A stretch of DNA of 64,000 nucleotides from Janthinobacterium lividum PAMC 25724 (GCA_000242815.2 AHHB01000011.1:1-64000), one strand, 5' to 3'. Positions 49,033 through 61,302 are shown, numbered from the stretch's first letter. The notes: generated by a model from the letters alone, not told the origin. A program made the numbers and translations.

Positions 49033-50628
49033 TTGCCCAACCTGTTGACTCGCCGCCTGGCATTGCTGACTAAAGATGCCAACCGCGCGCTGCTGGGCGG
49101 CTTGCGCGGCATCGAGCGTGAAACCCTGCGCGTCGACCATGCCGGCCATCTGGCTTCCACGCCCCATCCCGCCGCCCTGGGCTCGGCGCTGACGCACCCT
49201 GAAATCACCACCGACTACGCCGAAGCGCTGCTCGAATTCATCACGCCGGCTGAAAGCGACATCGCAACGACATTAAGCAAGCTCGATACCGTGCACCGCC
49301 ATGCCTACAGCCGCCTCGGCGACGAGTTGCTGTGGAGCCAGTCGATGCCTTGCCAGCTGCCGCCCGAAGCGCAGATCGCCATCGCCAACTATGGCAGCTC
49401 GAACATGGGCATGCTCAAGCACGTCTATCGGCGCGGCCTGGCCTTGCGTTACGGCAAGGCCATGCAATGCATCGCCGGCATCCACTACAACTATTCGCTC
49501 GACGAGCAGCTCTGGCAGGTATTGCACAGCAATACCGCTACCAGCGCGCAACATGGGACGGCGACGCCGAAGGATGTGCAATCAGAAAGCTACCTGGCGA
49601 CGATCCGCAATTTCCGCCGCTACAGCTGGCTGCTGATGTATCTGTTCGGCGCCTCGCCGGCCCTGTCCGCCGGCTTCCTGCGTGGCCGCGCGCACAAGCT
49701 CGACACCTTGTCCGACGACACCCTGTTCCTGCCCTATGCCACCAGCCTGCGCATGAGCGACCTCGGTTACCAGAACGATGCCCAGTCCGGTCTGCGCCCG
49801 CATGAAAATAGCCTGGAAGACTACGTCAACGCCCTCACGCACGCCGTCAACGACCCATACCCACCGTATGCGGCGCTGGGCACAAAGAAAGATGGCGAGT
49901 GGATACAGCTATCGAGCAACGTGCTGCAGATCGAAAATGAATACTATTCGACCATCCGCCCGAAGCGCGTGATCCGCACGGGCGAGCGTCCCATCCAGGC
50001 GCTGTGCCTGCGCGGCGTGCAATACATCGAAGTACGCTGCATGGATGTCGACCCATTCGAACCGGTCGGCATCAGCCTGGAAACAGCCCGCTTCCTCGAC
50101 GCCTTTTTGCTGTTTTGCGCGCTCGACGACAGCGCGCCCATCTCGGCCGAGGAAAGCGCCTGCTACACCAATAATTTCGCCCGCACCGTCAAGGAAGGCC
50201 GCACGCCGGGCTTGCGCCTGCGCCACAATGGCGAAGACATCACCCTGCAAGCCTGGGGCGAACAATTGCTGGCGCGCATCGCACCTGTAGCGGCTTTGCT
50301 CGACGCGCGCGAGCAAGGCAGCGCACATGCGGACAGCCTGGCGGCGCAAGCGGTCAAACTGGCCGACCCGGACGCCACGCCATCGGCAAAGGTATTGGCC
50401 GAGCTGCGCGCCAACGGCGGCTCGTTTGCCGCCTTCGGCCTGCGCCAGAGTGAACGCCACGCCGCCTACTTCCGCGCGCAGCCGCCGACGCAGGAACAAA
50501 GCGCGTATTTCGAGCAGTTGGCGAGCAGCTCGCTGGCCGAGCAGCATGCCATGGAAGCGGCGCCCGCCGGCAGCTTCGACGATTTCGTCGCTGCCTACCG
50601 CGCCAGCACCCTGTGCCCGCACACCTGA
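49033..50628 (+). CDS. gshA: Glutamate-cysteine ligase (type I)
   Basis: A 531-residue enzyme for the first step of glutathione synthesis. Typical sequences are [36 protein letters not shown] and [20 protein letters not shown], with [18 protein letters not shown] for substrate binding. The start is TTG with an AGGAAG site seven bases upstream. It overlaps nothing and ends 19 bases before the next gene. Confidence 0.93.
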   Translation: MPNLLTRRLALLTKDANRALLGGLRGIERETLRVDHAGHLASTPHPAALGSALTHPEITTDYAEALLEFITPAESDIATTLSKLDTVHRHAYSRLGDELLWSQSMPCQLPPEAQIAIANYGSSNMGMLKHVYRRGLALRYGKAMQCIAGIHYNYSLDEQLWQVLHSNTATSAQHGTATPKDVQSESYLATIRNFRRYSWLLMYLFGASPALSAGFLRGRAHKLDTLSDDTLFLPYATSLRMSDLGYQNDAQSGLRPHENSLEDYVNALTHAVNDPYPPYAALGTKKDGEWIQLSSNVLQIENEYYSTIRPKRVIRTGERPIQALCLRGVQYIEVRCMDVDPFEPVGISLETARFLDAFLLFCALDDSAPISAEESACYTNNFARTVKEGRTPGLRLRHNGEDITLQAWGEQLLARIAPVAALLDAREQGSAHADSLAAQAVKLADPDATPSAKVLAELRANGGSFAAFGLRQSERHAAYFRAQPPTQEQSAYFEQLASSSLAEQHAMEAAPAGSFDDFVAAYRASTLCPHT

Positions 50629-50647
50629 CCTTGCGCAAAGTGCCCCG

Positions 50648-51691
50648 ATGCTGACCTTCTACAACGAATTGCACAGCCAGCACCGGGGCCGCTACGAAAT
50701 GTTTCGCGGTGCCATCGTGCCCTGCTTCGAGACGCCCGAGCGGGCCGACATGGTGGTGGCCGAACTGGCACGGCGCAACCTGGGCCGCATCGTCACGCCG
50801 CACGGCGTGCCGCTGACGTCACTCGAACGCATCCACACGCCGCGTTACCTGCATTTTTTGCGCCACGCCTGGCACGACTGGCTGGCGCTCGACCCCGACA
50901 ACGCGGGCAAGGACGCGCTGCCGTCCGTGTGGCCCGTGCGTACCTTGCGCCACGACATCGAACCGGACAACTTCACGGCCAAGCTAGGGCTGTATTCGAT
51001 GGACAATGGCACGCCGCTGACGGCCGGCACCTGGACGGCAGCCAAGACGGGCGCCGACTGCGCCGTCAACGCGGCGCACGCGCTGCGCCTGGGTGAACGG
51101 GCCACGTTTGCCCTGACGCGCCCACCGGGCCACCATGCGGGCAGCGATTTCTTTGGTGGCTACTGCTTCCTGAACAACGCGGCCCTGGCGGCGCAGCATT
51201 TGCTCGACGACGGCGCCCGCAGGGTCGCCATCGTTGATATCGATTATCACCACGGCAACGGCACGCAAAGCATTTTCTATGCGCGCGACGACGTGCTGTT
51301 CGCCTCGATCCATGCCGATCCGCGCAGCGAGTACCCGTTTTACCTCGGGCACGCCGATGAAACGGGCAGCGGTGCCGGTCTTGGCTACAACGTCAACCTG
51401 CCGCTACCGGCCGGCAGTTCCACGGCCAACTGGTTCGCGGCGCTGGAAACGGCCTGCCTGCGCATCAATATGTACGCGCCGGACGCACTGGTGGTGTCGC
51501 TCGGCGTCGATACCTTCGTCGGTGATCCGCTCTCGCACTTCGCCCTGCAAAGCGGCGACTACCTGCGCGTGGGCGAACGCCTGGCCCATCTGGGCCTACC
51601 CACCGCCTTCATCCTCGAAGGGGGCTATGCTGTCAAGGAATTGGGCATCAATGTGGTAAACGTGCTCGAAGGTTTTGAGACGGCTGAGTAA
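50648..51691 (+). CDS. Histone-deacetylase-like / acetylpolyamine amidohydrolase
   Basis: A 347-residue zinc hydrolase of the arginase/deacetylase fold. RPPGHHAGSDFFGGYCFLNN gives the catalytic His pair; VDIDYHHGNGTQSIFY holds zinc ligands Asp and His; and LGVDTF supplies the third Asp region. The bacterial class deacetylates polyamines or small amines. It is only 19 bases after gshA and may be co-transcribed. The frame is open upstream, but the ATG at 50648 fits the family start. Confidence 0.85.
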   Translation: MLTFYNELHSQHRGRYEMFRGAIVPCFETPERADMVVAELARRNLGRIVTPHGVPLTSLERIHTPRYLHFLRHAWHDWLALDPDNAGKDALPSVWPVRTLRHDIEPDNFTAKLGLYSMDNGTPLTAGTWTAAKTGADCAVNAAHALRLGERATFALTRPPGHHAGSDFFGGYCFLNNAALAAQHLLDDGARRVAIVDIDYHHGNGTQSIFYARDDVLFASIHADPRSEYPFYLGHADETGSGAGLGYNVNLPLPAGSSTANWFAALETACLRINMYAPDALVVSLGVDTFVGDPLSHFALQSGDYLRVGERLAHLGLPTAFILEGGYAVKELGINVVNVLEGFETAE

Positions 51692-51693
51692 GT

Positions 51694-51774
51694 CTGGGGT
51701 CAGAATTCTGGGGTCAGACCCTCAACACCGCTAACGTCAAGCTCAGTGCCAACACAAACGGGGGGCTGACCCCG
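51694..51774. repeat. Cluster of GGGGTCAG / CTGACCCC elements
   Basis: GGGGTCAG occurs at about 51696 and 51710 in direct orientation, the second as GGGGTCAGACCC, and GGGGCTGACCCC closes the group near 51760. The set can form a hairpin of about 50 bases. It lies between the convergent deacetylase-like and LytTR genes. Confidence 0.6.
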
Positions 51775-51786
51775 GCTTTAGCAGCT

Positions 51787-52569
51787 CTACATATTGCGAA
51801 ACAAACTCATGAACGGCTGGCTCACGGCGAGGATCTCCCGGCGTGTTTTCAGGCGCAAGGCACCGCGCCCCACCTCGTCGCGCGTGACCGACGCCACCAT
51901 CTTCATGTTGACGATGGTGGAGCGGTGGATCTGCTTGAAAATGGCCGGATCTAGCACGTCGAGCAATTCGCGTATCGGCTTGCGCAACAGCGCCTCGCCG
52001 TCCGCCGTCATGACGGCCGTGTACTTGGTGTCGGACTGAAAGTAGGCAATATCTTCCACCATGATCAGGCGCGTATCCTTGCCGCTGCTGGCCGTCAGCC
52101 ACACCAGCGGCGGCGACTTGGCCGCCGCCGGCAAGGCGCTGCGCAATTGCTGCAGCAGGCCGGCCAACGCGCCATCGCCCGCCGTCACCTTGCCGGCACG
52201 CGCCTGGACGCGCTGCAAGGTCGCTTGCAGGCGCTCGCGGCCGATAGGTTTCAATAAGTAATCGACGGCACCCTTGTCAAAGGCATCGATCGCGTACTGG
52301 TCGTAGGCGGTGACGAACACCACTTGCGTGCCGGGACTGGCCTCGAGCGCGCCGGCCGCCACTTCCAGCCCCGTCAGACCCGGCATGCGAATATCGAGGA
52401 AGGCGACATCGGGCTGCAAGGTGGCGATGGCGTCGAGTGCCGTGCCGCCATCGTCGCAAGCGGCGACGATGCGCAGCGACGGCCACGCTTCAGCCAGCAA
52501 AGCCACCAGCGCATCACGCAACAGGGTTTCGTCTTCGGCAATGACGCAAGTCATCTCAGGCTGATGCAT
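51787..52569 (-). CDS. LytTR-type response regulator
   Basis: A 260-residue regulator of the LytR/AlgR type. Receiver domain with acidic pair in CVIAEDETLLRD and phospho-Asp in DVAFLDIRMPGLTGLEV; Thr and Lys in VFVTAYDQ and YLLKPIGRE. The LytTR DNA-binding domain covers residues 155-258 (EDIAYFQSDTKYTAVMTADG, FKQIHRSTIVNM). It starts 14 bases inside the end of the kinase gene, so the pair is translationally coupled. Confidence 0.92.
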   Translation of the reverse strand: MHQPEMTCVIAEDETLLRDALVALLAEAWPSLRIVAACDDGGTALDAIATLQPDVAFLDIRMPGLTGLEVAAGALEASPGTQVVFVTAYDQYAIDAFDKGAVDYLLKPIGRERLQATLQRVQARAGKVTAGDGALAGLLQQLRSALPAAAKSPPLVWLTASSGKDTRLIMVEDIAYFQSDTKYTAVMTADGEALLRKPIRELLDVLDPAIFKQIHRSTIVNMKMVASVTRDEVGRGALRLKTRREILAVSQPFMSLFRNM

Positions 52570-53821
52570 ACGCCCCTCCTTGCGCCGTGCCGTCCGGCAA
52601 CGTGATGGTCGCCGTCACGCCATCAGGGAAATTGGCAACAATGGCAAACGCGGCGGCATTGCCATAGATCAGGCGCAGGCGTTCGCGCACATTGCGCAGG
52701 CCGATGCCCGTGCCAGCGCCGTCGTCACTGAAACCCTTGCCATCGTCGGCCACCGTGACAATCACCGTGCCGTTGCCGCTGCGCGCCATGATCCACACAG
52801 TGCCGCCGCCGCTCTTCGGCTCCAGGCCATGCTTGATGGCGTTTTCCACCAAGGTTTGCAGCATCATTGGCGGCAGCTCCACCTGGCGCAGGTATGGCGG
52901 TACCTCAATTTGCAGGTTCAGGCGCGCACCCATGCGGATTTTCAAAATATCGAGGTAGGCGCGCGCCCGTTCCAGCTCCGTGCCCAGGGTCGACATGGCT
53001 TGCTCGGTGCGCGGCAGCGAGTGACGCAGGTACAAAATCAGGTTGCCCAGCATCTCGTCGGCGCGCACCGGGTCGCTGCGCGTGAGCAACTGCGCGCTGG
53101 CCAGGGTGTTGTACAGGAAGTGCGGTTCGACCTGCGCGTGCAGCAGGCTCAGCTTGGCCACCGTGAGTTCCTTTTCCGTCACCGTCTGGCGCGCCTCGGC
53201 CTGCTCGCCGCGCCGGCGCTGCGCCACCCGGCGCGTCATCGCCCGCGTCACCGCTTCCGCATTTTCCAGGTTGCTGCCATGGTCGACGAGAAACCAGTCG
53301 GTCCACGCACTGCGCGCCGGCTCGCAGATCAGGGTCACGCTGCCCGCCTCGCCATTCGGCGTGACGGTGGCGAGGATCTGGTTCGGCCGCGGCTCGATGA
53401 ATCCCAGCAAGCGCATGCGCGGCAAGCCCGTGTGCGTGTACGGCGCCGCGCGGCGCACGCAGGCCTGCACCTGCAAGCTGTCGCGCGCGCTTTCGACCAC
53501 TTCGCTGCCCGGCAATTCACGGATGGCCGCGTCGATCATGTCGAACACCTCGCCCGCCTCGAACGGGATCTCGATCTGGCGCCGCTGGCGGCTCGACAAG
53601 GTGCTGGCGTTGACGGTGCCGGCGATCAGGCGCACGCGGCGTACATGCGAAAACGCATTCGTGATGACGGCGCTGGCCAGCAGCGCGCCGACGATGACAA
53701 AGAAGCCTTCCGTGTGTTGGAAGATGTGGCGCAGAAAGGTCTCCACCAGAAGGGCGGTGGCGATGATGTAGGTGAGCATCGTGACTAGGCAGATGCGCAG
53801 GATAAAGAAGAGGCTAGTCAT
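52556..53821 (-). CDS. LytS-like sensor histidine kinase
   Basis: A 421-residue kinase with two N-terminal membrane segments (LFFILRICLVTMLTYIIATA and FFVIVGALLASAVITNAF), a cytoplasmic linker domain, the His_kinase motif LLHAQVEPHFLYNTLASAQL (phospho-His) and an HATPase domain (LVENAIKHGLEP, DDGKGFSDDGAGTGIGLRNV). The ATG at 53821 is chosen because the open frame upstream is hydrophobic noise without a site. It forms a two-component system with the downstream LytTR regulator; the signal is unknown. Confidence 0.9.
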   Translation of the reverse strand: MTSLFFILRICLVTMLTYIIATALLVETFLRHIFQHTEGFFVIVGALLASAVITNAFSHVRRVRLIAGTVNASTLSSRQRRQIEIPFEAGEVFDMIDAAIRELPGSEVVESARDSLQVQACVRRAAPYTHTGLPRMRLLGFIEPRPNQILATVTPNGEAGSVTLICEPARSAWTDWFLVDHGSNLENAEAVTRAMTRRVAQRRRGEQAEARQTVTEKELTVAKLSLLHAQVEPHFLYNTLASAQLLTRSDPVRADEMLGNLILYLRHSLPRTEQAMSTLGTELERARAYLDILKIRMGARLNLQIEVPPYLRQVELPPMMLQTLVENAIKHGLEPKSGGGTVWIMARSGNGTVIVTVADDGKGFSDDGAGTGIGLRNVRERLRLIYGNAAAFAIVANFPDGVTATITLPDGTAQGGAYASA

Positions 53822-54104
53822 GATTTTTCCTTGGGGTTTGAAGTGGGCCCAGCATAACCATCGCCCCCGGCGACGCTGGCCATTATGCGATGGAAGGGCA
53901 ATACTGGCGACAAAGGCAAAAAAATAAAGCGCAAATATACGTCGCGTCAAAATAAAATAGCTTGCAATTAAATAGTGCGCGATATATATTGTGTGCATGG
54001 ACGCCGGCAATTACTTCTACAGACGGGCATCCTGGGGCCACGGCCCACGAAACAAGTAGCACACTATTTAGTAGTCACCTATTTATCTATCTAAAGGAAC
54101 CATT

Positions 54105-54530
54105 ATGTCGATCAAACAAGTACTGTACCGCGCGCAAGCTACCGCCACCGGAGGCCGCGAAGGCCGTGCCGTGTCGTCCGACAATGTGCTGGACGTCAAG
54201 CTGACCACGCCAAAAGAACTGGGCGGCAATGGCGCCGTGGGCACCAATCCAGAACAACTGTTCGCCGCCGGCTACTCGGCCTGCTTCATCGGCGCCATGA
54301 AATTTGTCGGTGGCCGCGACAAGATCGCCTTGCCGGCGGACCTGTCCGTCGAAGGTCACGTCGGCATCGGCGCCATCGACACGGGCTTCGGCATCGAAGT
54401 GGAACTGAAAATTGCGCTGCCAGGCATGGAACGCGCCGCCGCCGAAGCGCTGGTCGCCGCCGCCCACATCGTGTGTCCGTACTCGAACGCCACGCGCGGC
54501 AACATCAACGTCACCCTGACGATCGTCTAA
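54105..54530 (+). CDS. ohr: Organic hydroperoxide resistance protein (Ohr)
   Basis: A 141-residue OsmC-family peroxidase. The two catalytic Cys are in [12 protein letters not shown] (about residue 60) and [12 protein letters not shown] (about 124). It reduces organic hydroperoxides using lipoylated proteins. The usual MarR-type regulator OhrR is not next to it. It has its own terminator. Confidence 0.95.
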   Translation: MSIKQVLYRAQATATGGREGRAVSSDNVLDVKLTTPKELGGNGAVGTNPEQLFAAGYSACFIGAMKFVGGRDKIALPADLSVEGHVGIGAIDTGFGIEVELKIALPGMERAAAEALVAAAHIVCPYSNATRGNINVTLTIV

Positions 54531-54572
54531 GAGCACCTGGCATAGGCTGTAGCGCGTCGCGCTTCGCCATCC

Positions 54573-54606
54573 AAACCGCACTGTCTTTATGGCAATGCGG
54601 TTTTTT
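54573..54606 (+). terminator. Terminator of ohr
   Basis: AAACCGCA pairs with TGCGGTTT around a 15-base loop, followed by six T. Confidence 0.8.
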
Positions 54607-54654
54607 GCGTGCACCGTTAAAATAGCGCTCTTTGACTCATTTTTCGGAGCACGC

Positions 54655-55125
54655 ATGATCGCCTGGCAATGGAACACTTTCGACGAACTCGGTCCCCGCG
54701 ATTTGTACCAGGTGCTGCAATTGCGCCAGCGCGTGTTCATCATCGAACAGCAATGTATTTATCCGGACCTCGATGGCTACGACCAGCAAGCCATGCACTT
54801 GCTGGGCTGGCAGACAGTCGATGGCCAGCGCCGGTTGGTCGCGTATCTGCGCGTGTTGGCGCCGGCCGCCAAATACGTGGAAATGTCGCTGGGCCGCGTG
54901 CTGACGGCGCCCGAAGCACGCACCACGGGCGCCGGCAAGCTGCTGCTGGCGGAGGGCATCGCACGCGCCGAACGCCAGCACCCTGGACACGCCATCCGCA
55001 TCGGTGCGCAGCACTACCTGGAGCGCTTCTACCAGTGCTTCGGTTTTGTCACCGTCAGCGCGCCCTACGACGAAGACGGCATAGCGCACATCGACATGCT
55101 GCGCACGGCGAAAACAACAGCATGA
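54655..55125 (+). CDS. elaA: ElaA-like GNAT acetyltransferase
   Basis: A 156-residue GNAT protein of the ElaA family: VLQLRQRVFIIEQQCIYPDL followed by DGYDQQAMHLLGW is the family signature, and GRVLTAPEARTTGAGKLLLA the acetyl-CoA loop. Substrate unknown. The ATG at 54655 is chosen for family length. Its stop overlaps the ATG of the next gene (ATGA), so they form an operon. Confidence 0.9.
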   Translation: MIAWQWNTFDELGPRDLYQVLQLRQRVFIIEQQCIYPDLDGYDQQAMHLLGWQTVDGQRRLVAYLRVLAPAAKYVEMSLGRVLTAPEARTTGAGKLLLAEGIARAERQHPGHAIRIGAQHYLERFYQCFGFVTVSAPYDEDGIAHIDMLRTAKTTA

Positions 55126-55799
55126 CGACGGCCCTCATTTCCTGGAGCGGTGGCAAGGATTCCTGCCTCGCTCTGTGGCGCGCACGCAACGCCGGCATGG
55201 CCGTGCCACTGCTGATCACGGCCATGGATGAAGATGGCCGCAAATCGCGCTCGCACGGCGTGCCGCCGGCATTGCTCGAAGCGCAGGCGGCCAGCCTGGG
55301 TGCACGCCTGCAGCGCTATCATGCCAGCTGGGCCAGCTACGAAGAGAAATTCATCGCCATGCTGCGCGCGGCGAAAGCCGAGGGTATCGCGCACGCCATC
55401 TTTGGCGACATCGATTTGCAAGCACACCGCGACTGGGAAGAAAAAGTCTGCGCTACGGCAGGCCTGACCGCCCACCTGCCCCTGTGGGGCGAAGCGCGGC
55501 GCGCGTTGGTCGACGAGTTTCTCGCCGCCGGCTTCAAGGCCATCGTCGTCTGCATCAATGGCCAGCACCTGCCACGCGATTTTTGCGGGCGCGAGTTCGA
55601 TGCGTCCTTCCTGGCCGACCTGCCACCCGGCGTCGATGCCTGCGGCGAAAACGGCGAATTCCACACCTTCGTCTACGACGGCCCCGCGTTCAGCGCACCG
55701 GTGGCGCTGCGCCGCACGCAGGTACTGCAATATGACGCGCCAGCCACGCTGGGCGGCGCCACGTATTACTTCCAGGAACTAGCCCCACCCGAAGCGTAA
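55122..55799 (+). CDS. PP-loop ATPase (diphthine-ammonia-ligase-like)
   Basis: A 225-residue protein starting LISWSGGKDSCLALWRA, the SGGxDS pyrophosphatase-type ATP-binding loop, with GENGEFHTFVYDGPAF near the C-terminus as in the Dph6/MJ0570 family. Bacteria lack diphthamide, so the bacterial members have another, unknown amide-forming or ATP-activating role. It is coupled to the elaA-like gene by a four-base overlap. Confidence 0.85.
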   Translation: MTTALISWSGGKDSCLALWRARNAGMAVPLLITAMDEDGRKSRSHGVPPALLEAQAASLGARLQRYHASWASYEEKFIAMLRAAKAEGIAHAIFGDIDLQAHRDWEEKVCATAGLTAHLPLWGEARRALVDEFLAAGFKAIVVCINGQHLPRDFCGREFDASFLADLPPGVDACGENGEFHTFVYDGPAFSAPVALRRTQVLQYDAPATLGGATYYFQELAPPEA

Positions 55800-55858
55800 A
55801 CGGCCGCCAAAACAGCGATTCCGTGGAATCGCCCTTGGTCGCTGCGCCTTGCGCGTGC

Positions 55859-56320
55859 TTATTTTTTCGTCACGCCGATCAGCTTGACTTCGAACAACAA
55901 GCCGGCATAGCCGGGAATTTTCGGCGGGCTGCCCGCCTTGCCATAGGCCAGGTCATACGGAATGGCCAGCGTGCGCGTACCACCGACCTTCATGCCGACC
56001 AGACCGCGGTCCCAGCCCAGGATGACCCGGCCAATGCCCAGAACGAAATCAAAACCGGCTCCTGCCTGGCTCGCATCGAACTGCGCGCCCTTGTTGCCTG
56101 GCTTGCTGGCGTCATACAGCCAGCCCGTGTAAGTCACCAGCAGCGTATCGCCCGCTGCCGCTACCGTGCCGGTGCCATCGACTGGATTGGTAATGGTGAG
56201 CTCTTTTACCTGTGTATTCGGGTCGAGCACGACCGGCTTCTCGGTGTTGGCAGCAGCACCGCAAGCGGTCAGGGCCACGGCGCAAGCAAACGTGGCGATC
56301 AATTGAAATACCGATTTCAT
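55859..56320 (-). CDS. FKBP-type peptidyl-prolyl isomerase, lipoprotein
   Basis: A 153-residue exported isomerase. A signal peptide ends in the lipobox LTAC (residues 17-20), so it is probably lipid-anchored. The FKBP domain has LLVTYTGWLYD, FDFVLGIGRVILGWDRGLVG and GTRTLAIPYDLAYGKAGSPP. It helps folding of exported proteins. Confidence 0.92.
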   Translation of the reverse strand: MKSVFQLIATFACAVALTACGAAANTEKPVVLDPNTQVKELTITNPVDGTGTVAAAGDTLLVTYTGWLYDASKPGNKGAQFDASQAGAGFDFVLGIGRVILGWDRGLVGMKVGGTRTLAIPYDLAYGKAGSPPKIPGYAGLLFEVKLIGVTKK

Positions 56321-56476
56321 GGTTTCCCTTTAAATATTGGTGTATGACTCAAGCCCGTACGGTGCGGACCGGTGCGGGCTGCAGTTTAACAGGTGTCGCC
56401 GGGCGCATTTGTAAGCAGACGTAAGCCCGGCGCTCAATGCGGCAACAATACAACGTTGCCACTATAACCAAAATAT

Positions 56477-58354
56477 CTAAATTTCCACCTGCGTGCCCAG
56501 TTCGATCACCCGATTGCTCGGGATCTGATAGTAGTCGGCCGCCGTGCGCGCATTGCGCGACATGGTGACGAACAAATGCTCGCGCCACGGCATCATGCCG
56601 GCACCCGGCGTCGAGATGATGGTCTGGCGCGCGATGAAGAACGACGTTTCCATCATTTCGATATCAAGTCCCTGCTCGGCGCAGCGGGCCAGCGCCGCCG
56701 GAATATCAGGTTCATCCTTGAAGCCGTAATGCACGTTCACCTGGTAGCACTGGTGACCGAGACCCACCACGCGCACCTGCTCGGACGGCACCACCCACGG
56801 CTCCTCATGCATGAAGACGGTGAGGAAAATGACGCGTTCATGCAACACCTTGTTGTGCAGCAAGTTATGCAGCAGCGCGTGCGGCACGCCATCGGTCTCG
56901 CCGCGCAGGAAGATGGCCGTGCCGGGCACGCGCAGCGGCGGCGCGATGAATAGCGACGAGAGGAAGTCCTTGAGCGGGATCGCATGCTTCTCCAGGTTCT
57001 GGAACACCAGCTGGCGCCCCCGCTTCCAGGTCAGCATGATGGTAAACAGGATGGCGCCCAGCAGCAGCGGGAACCAGCCGCCGTGGAACAGTTTCAGGGC
57101 GCTGGCCGAGAACAGGTTGACGTCGATGATCAGGAAGAAACCGGTGGCACCCCAGCACAGCAGCAAATTCATCTTCCAGCGGTAGCGGATGACGAAGAAG
57201 GTCAGGATCGTGGTGGCCAGCATGGTGGCCGTGACGGCGATGCCGTAGGCGGCGGCCAGCTTTTCCGACGAACCGAAACCGACGACGGCCATCAGCACCA
57301 CGGCCAGCTGCAGCCAGTTCACGGCAGGAATATAAATCTGCCCGATTTCACTTTCCGATGTGTGGCGCACGCGCATGCGCGGCAAAAAGCCCAGCGCGAT
57401 GGCTTGCTTGGTCATCGAGAACGTGCCGGAAATGGTTGCCTGCGAAGCGATCACGGTAGCCATGGTCGACAAAATCACCAGCGGATACACGCTCCAGGCG
57501 CCCAACTGCTGGTAGAACGGATTGGAAATGGCTTCCGGGTGCGCCAGCAGCAGGCCACCCTGGCCCAGATAGTTCAGCGCCAGCGCGGGAAAGGCGATCA
57601 GGAACCAGGCCATGCGAATCGGCTTCTTGCCGAAGTGGCCCATGTCGGCGTACAGCGCCTCGGCGCCCGTCAGTGCCAGCACCACGGCGCCCAGCGACAG
57701 GAAGGCGATACGACCGTTGTCCATCAGGAAAGCGACCGCGTGCAGGGGATTGACGGCGGCCAGGATGGCTGGCGACTTGATGATATTGACCACGCCCATG
57801 CAGGCGAGCGCGACAAACCATATCAGCATGATGGGAGCGAAGAAGCGGCCGATGCCGGCCGTACCGTGTGACTGCACCGAATACAGCGCCACCAGCACGG
57901 CGATCGTCAGCCACACCACGTACGGGCTGAAGGCAGGCGTGGCCACTTCCAGACCTTCGATGGCAGAAAGCACGGAAATGGCAGGCGTGATCACGCTATC
58001 GCCATAGAACAGGGTGGCGCCAAACACGCCGATCACCATCAGCGGCACATGCCAGCGCGAGGACTTGCTGACGGACGACAGCACCAGCGCCATCAGGGCC
58101 ATGATGCCGCCCTCGCCGCGGTTGTCGGCACGCAGCACCAGGGTCACGTACTTGAGCGAGACGATCAGGGTCAGGCCCCAGAAGATCAGCGAGACGATGC
58201 CCAAAAGGTTGTTATGCGTGACAGACAAGCCGTGGGCCGGGTCGAAGACCGTTTTCAGGGTATATAACGGACTAGTGCCGATATCGCCGTAGACGATGCC
58301 GACGGCAGCCAGTGTCAAGCCAACCAGGCTGCTTTTTTTATGTTCCGACGTCAA
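56477..58354 (-). CDS. kup: Low-affinity potassium transporter Kup
   Basis: A 625-residue transporter with about 12 membrane segments. N-terminal LVGLTLAAVGIVYGDIGTSP followed by LYTLKTVFD is the Kup signature; the C-terminal hydrophilic domain (about 480-625) follows. It imports K+ with protons. The TTG at 58354 is chosen because it gives the family length (TSEHKKSSLVGL); the open frame extends upstream without similarity. Confidence 0.93.
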   Translation of the reverse strand: MTSEHKKSSLVGLTLAAVGIVYGDIGTSPLYTLKTVFDPAHGLSVTHNNLLGIVSLIFWGLTLIVSLKYVTLVLRADNRGEGGIMALMALVLSSVSKSSRWHVPLMVIGVFGATLFYGDSVITPAISVLSAIEGLEVATPAFSPYVVWLTIAVLVALYSVQSHGTAGIGRFFAPIMLIWFVALACMGVVNIIKSPAILAAVNPLHAVAFLMDNGRIAFLSLGAVVLALTGAEALYADMGHFGKKPIRMAWFLIAFPALALNYLGQGGLLLAHPEAISNPFYQQLGAWSVYPLVILSTMATVIASQATISGTFSMTKQAIALGFLPRMRVRHTSESEIGQIYIPAVNWLQLAVVLMAVVGFGSSEKLAAAYGIAVTATMLATTILTFFVIRYRWKMNLLLCWGATGFFLIIDVNLFSASALKLFHGGWFPLLLGAILFTIMLTWKRGRQLVFQNLEKHAIPLKDFLSSLFIAPPLRVPGTAIFLRGETDGVPHALLHNLLHNKVLHERVIFLTVFMHEEPWVVPSEQVRVVGLGHQCYQVNVHYGFKDEPDIPAALARCAEQGLDIEMMETSFFIARQTIISTPGAGMMPWREHLFVTMSRNARTAADYYQIPSNRVIELGTQVEI

Positions 58355-58592
58355 GATTGCACCCGTTTTTGTTTTGTTGCATCGCACAATATGATAGGTA
58401 TTAGCAAATAGCAAGAGTATTTTTGCATGGTTCCGCAGCTGCCCCAAGGTCATGGTTTTGTGCCGCTCCGCCTTGCTGCGCGGGCTTGCGGCCATCGATT
58501 TGTTGCCATTCTACGCTTCGCTGGCGGCGCCGGGCAGCCCCCGGTGTTTTCAGCCATAATGACAGGCTGTCTACTCTCAAGCAAACCCCACC

Positions 58593-59477
58593 ATGAATCC
58601 AGGCATGCTCTACGCCTCCCTCGCCTTCCTGTGCTGGGGTCTGTTCCCCCTGTATTTCCACGCTATTGATGAGATCGCACCGCAAGAAATCCTGGCGCAC
58701 CGCATGGTCTGGTCACTGTTGTTTCTTGGCATCGTGCTGACCGTGCGCCGCCAATGGGGCTGGCTGGGCAGCCTGAAAGCACGGCCCAGGGTCGTGGCCA
58801 GCTTCGTCGCCAGTGCGTTTTTGCTATCGACCAACTGGTTCATCTATATCTGGGCCGTCAATAACGGCCATGTGGTTGACGCCAGCCTCGGCTATTTTAT
58901 TACACCGCTGGTCAATGTCATGCTGGGGTTTTTGCTGCTGCACGAGCGCCTGCGCCGACTGCAGTGGCTGGCCATCAGCCTGGCCGCCTGCGGCGTAGCC
59001 TGGCTCACTTGGCAGGGTGGGCAAGTGCCCTGGATCGCCCTGCTGCTGGCGGCCACCTTTGGCGGCTATGGCTTGCTGCGCAAGACAGCCGCGCTCGGTG
59101 CGCTGGAAGGCCTGTCATTCGAAACGCTGATCCTGTTCCCTCTGGCCCTGGCCTACATGCTGTGGCTGGCCTGGCACGGCCAGAGCGGCTTCGTCAATAC
59201 TGACGCGTCCGCCACCCGTGCACTGCTGCTGGCGTCCGGTCCCATCACGGCCATTCCCCTGCTGCTGTTCGCCGCCGGCGCGCGCCGCCTGCCGCTCGCC
59301 GTGCTGGGCTTATTGCAATACATCGCCCCCACGGGCCAACTGCTGATCGGCGTATGGGTCTTCCACGAATCGTTCACCCCAGAGCGCATGCTGGGCTTCC
59401 TCGTCATCTGGACGGCACTGGCTCTGTACGCTGCCGAAGGGCTGTGGACGGCCCGCAAGGCGCGCGCCAGCGCCTAG
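58593..59477 (+). CDS. rarD: RarD-type EamA transporter
   Basis: A 294-residue membrane protein with ten segments and two EamA repeats. MLYASLAFLCWGLFPLYFHA and EILAHRMVWSLLFL mark the RarD family. It is an exporter of small metabolites of unknown nature; resistance to chloramphenicol was reported for some members. It is divergent from kup. Confidence 0.92.
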   Translation: MNPGMLYASLAFLCWGLFPLYFHAIDEIAPQEILAHRMVWSLLFLGIVLTVRRQWGWLGSLKARPRVVASFVASAFLLSTNWFIYIWAVNNGHVVDASLGYFITPLVNVMLGFLLLHERLRRLQWLAISLAACGVAWLTWQGGQVPWIALLLAATFGGYGLLRKTAALGALEGLSFETLILFPLALAYMLWLAWHGQSGFVNTDASATRALLLASGPITAIPLLLFAAGARRLPLAVLGLLQYIAPTGQLLIGVWVFHESFTPERMLGFLVIWTALALYAAEGLWTARKARASA

Positions 59478-59574
59478 TCTTGCCCCTGGCGTCCGTTTCC
59501 ACAGCGCGCAGCGCTGGCCGGAAGCGGGCGTTTACCGTATCCTGTGCATCTTTGTATATCACCCGAGATTTCTA

Positions 59575-61245
<1,671 letters not shown>

Positions 61246-61264
61246 GTTTTACGGTTGTCCATGC

Positions 61265-61302
61265 AAAAAAGGCAGTGACCTCGCGGTGGCTGCCTTTTTT
61301 TT
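61265..61302. terminator. Bidirectional terminator between ettA and the outer-membrane gene
   Basis: GGCAGTGACC-TCGC-GGTGGCTGCC hairpin (61271-61294) with one mismatch, six A before and eight T after, so it can end transcription from both convergent genes. Confidence 0.85.
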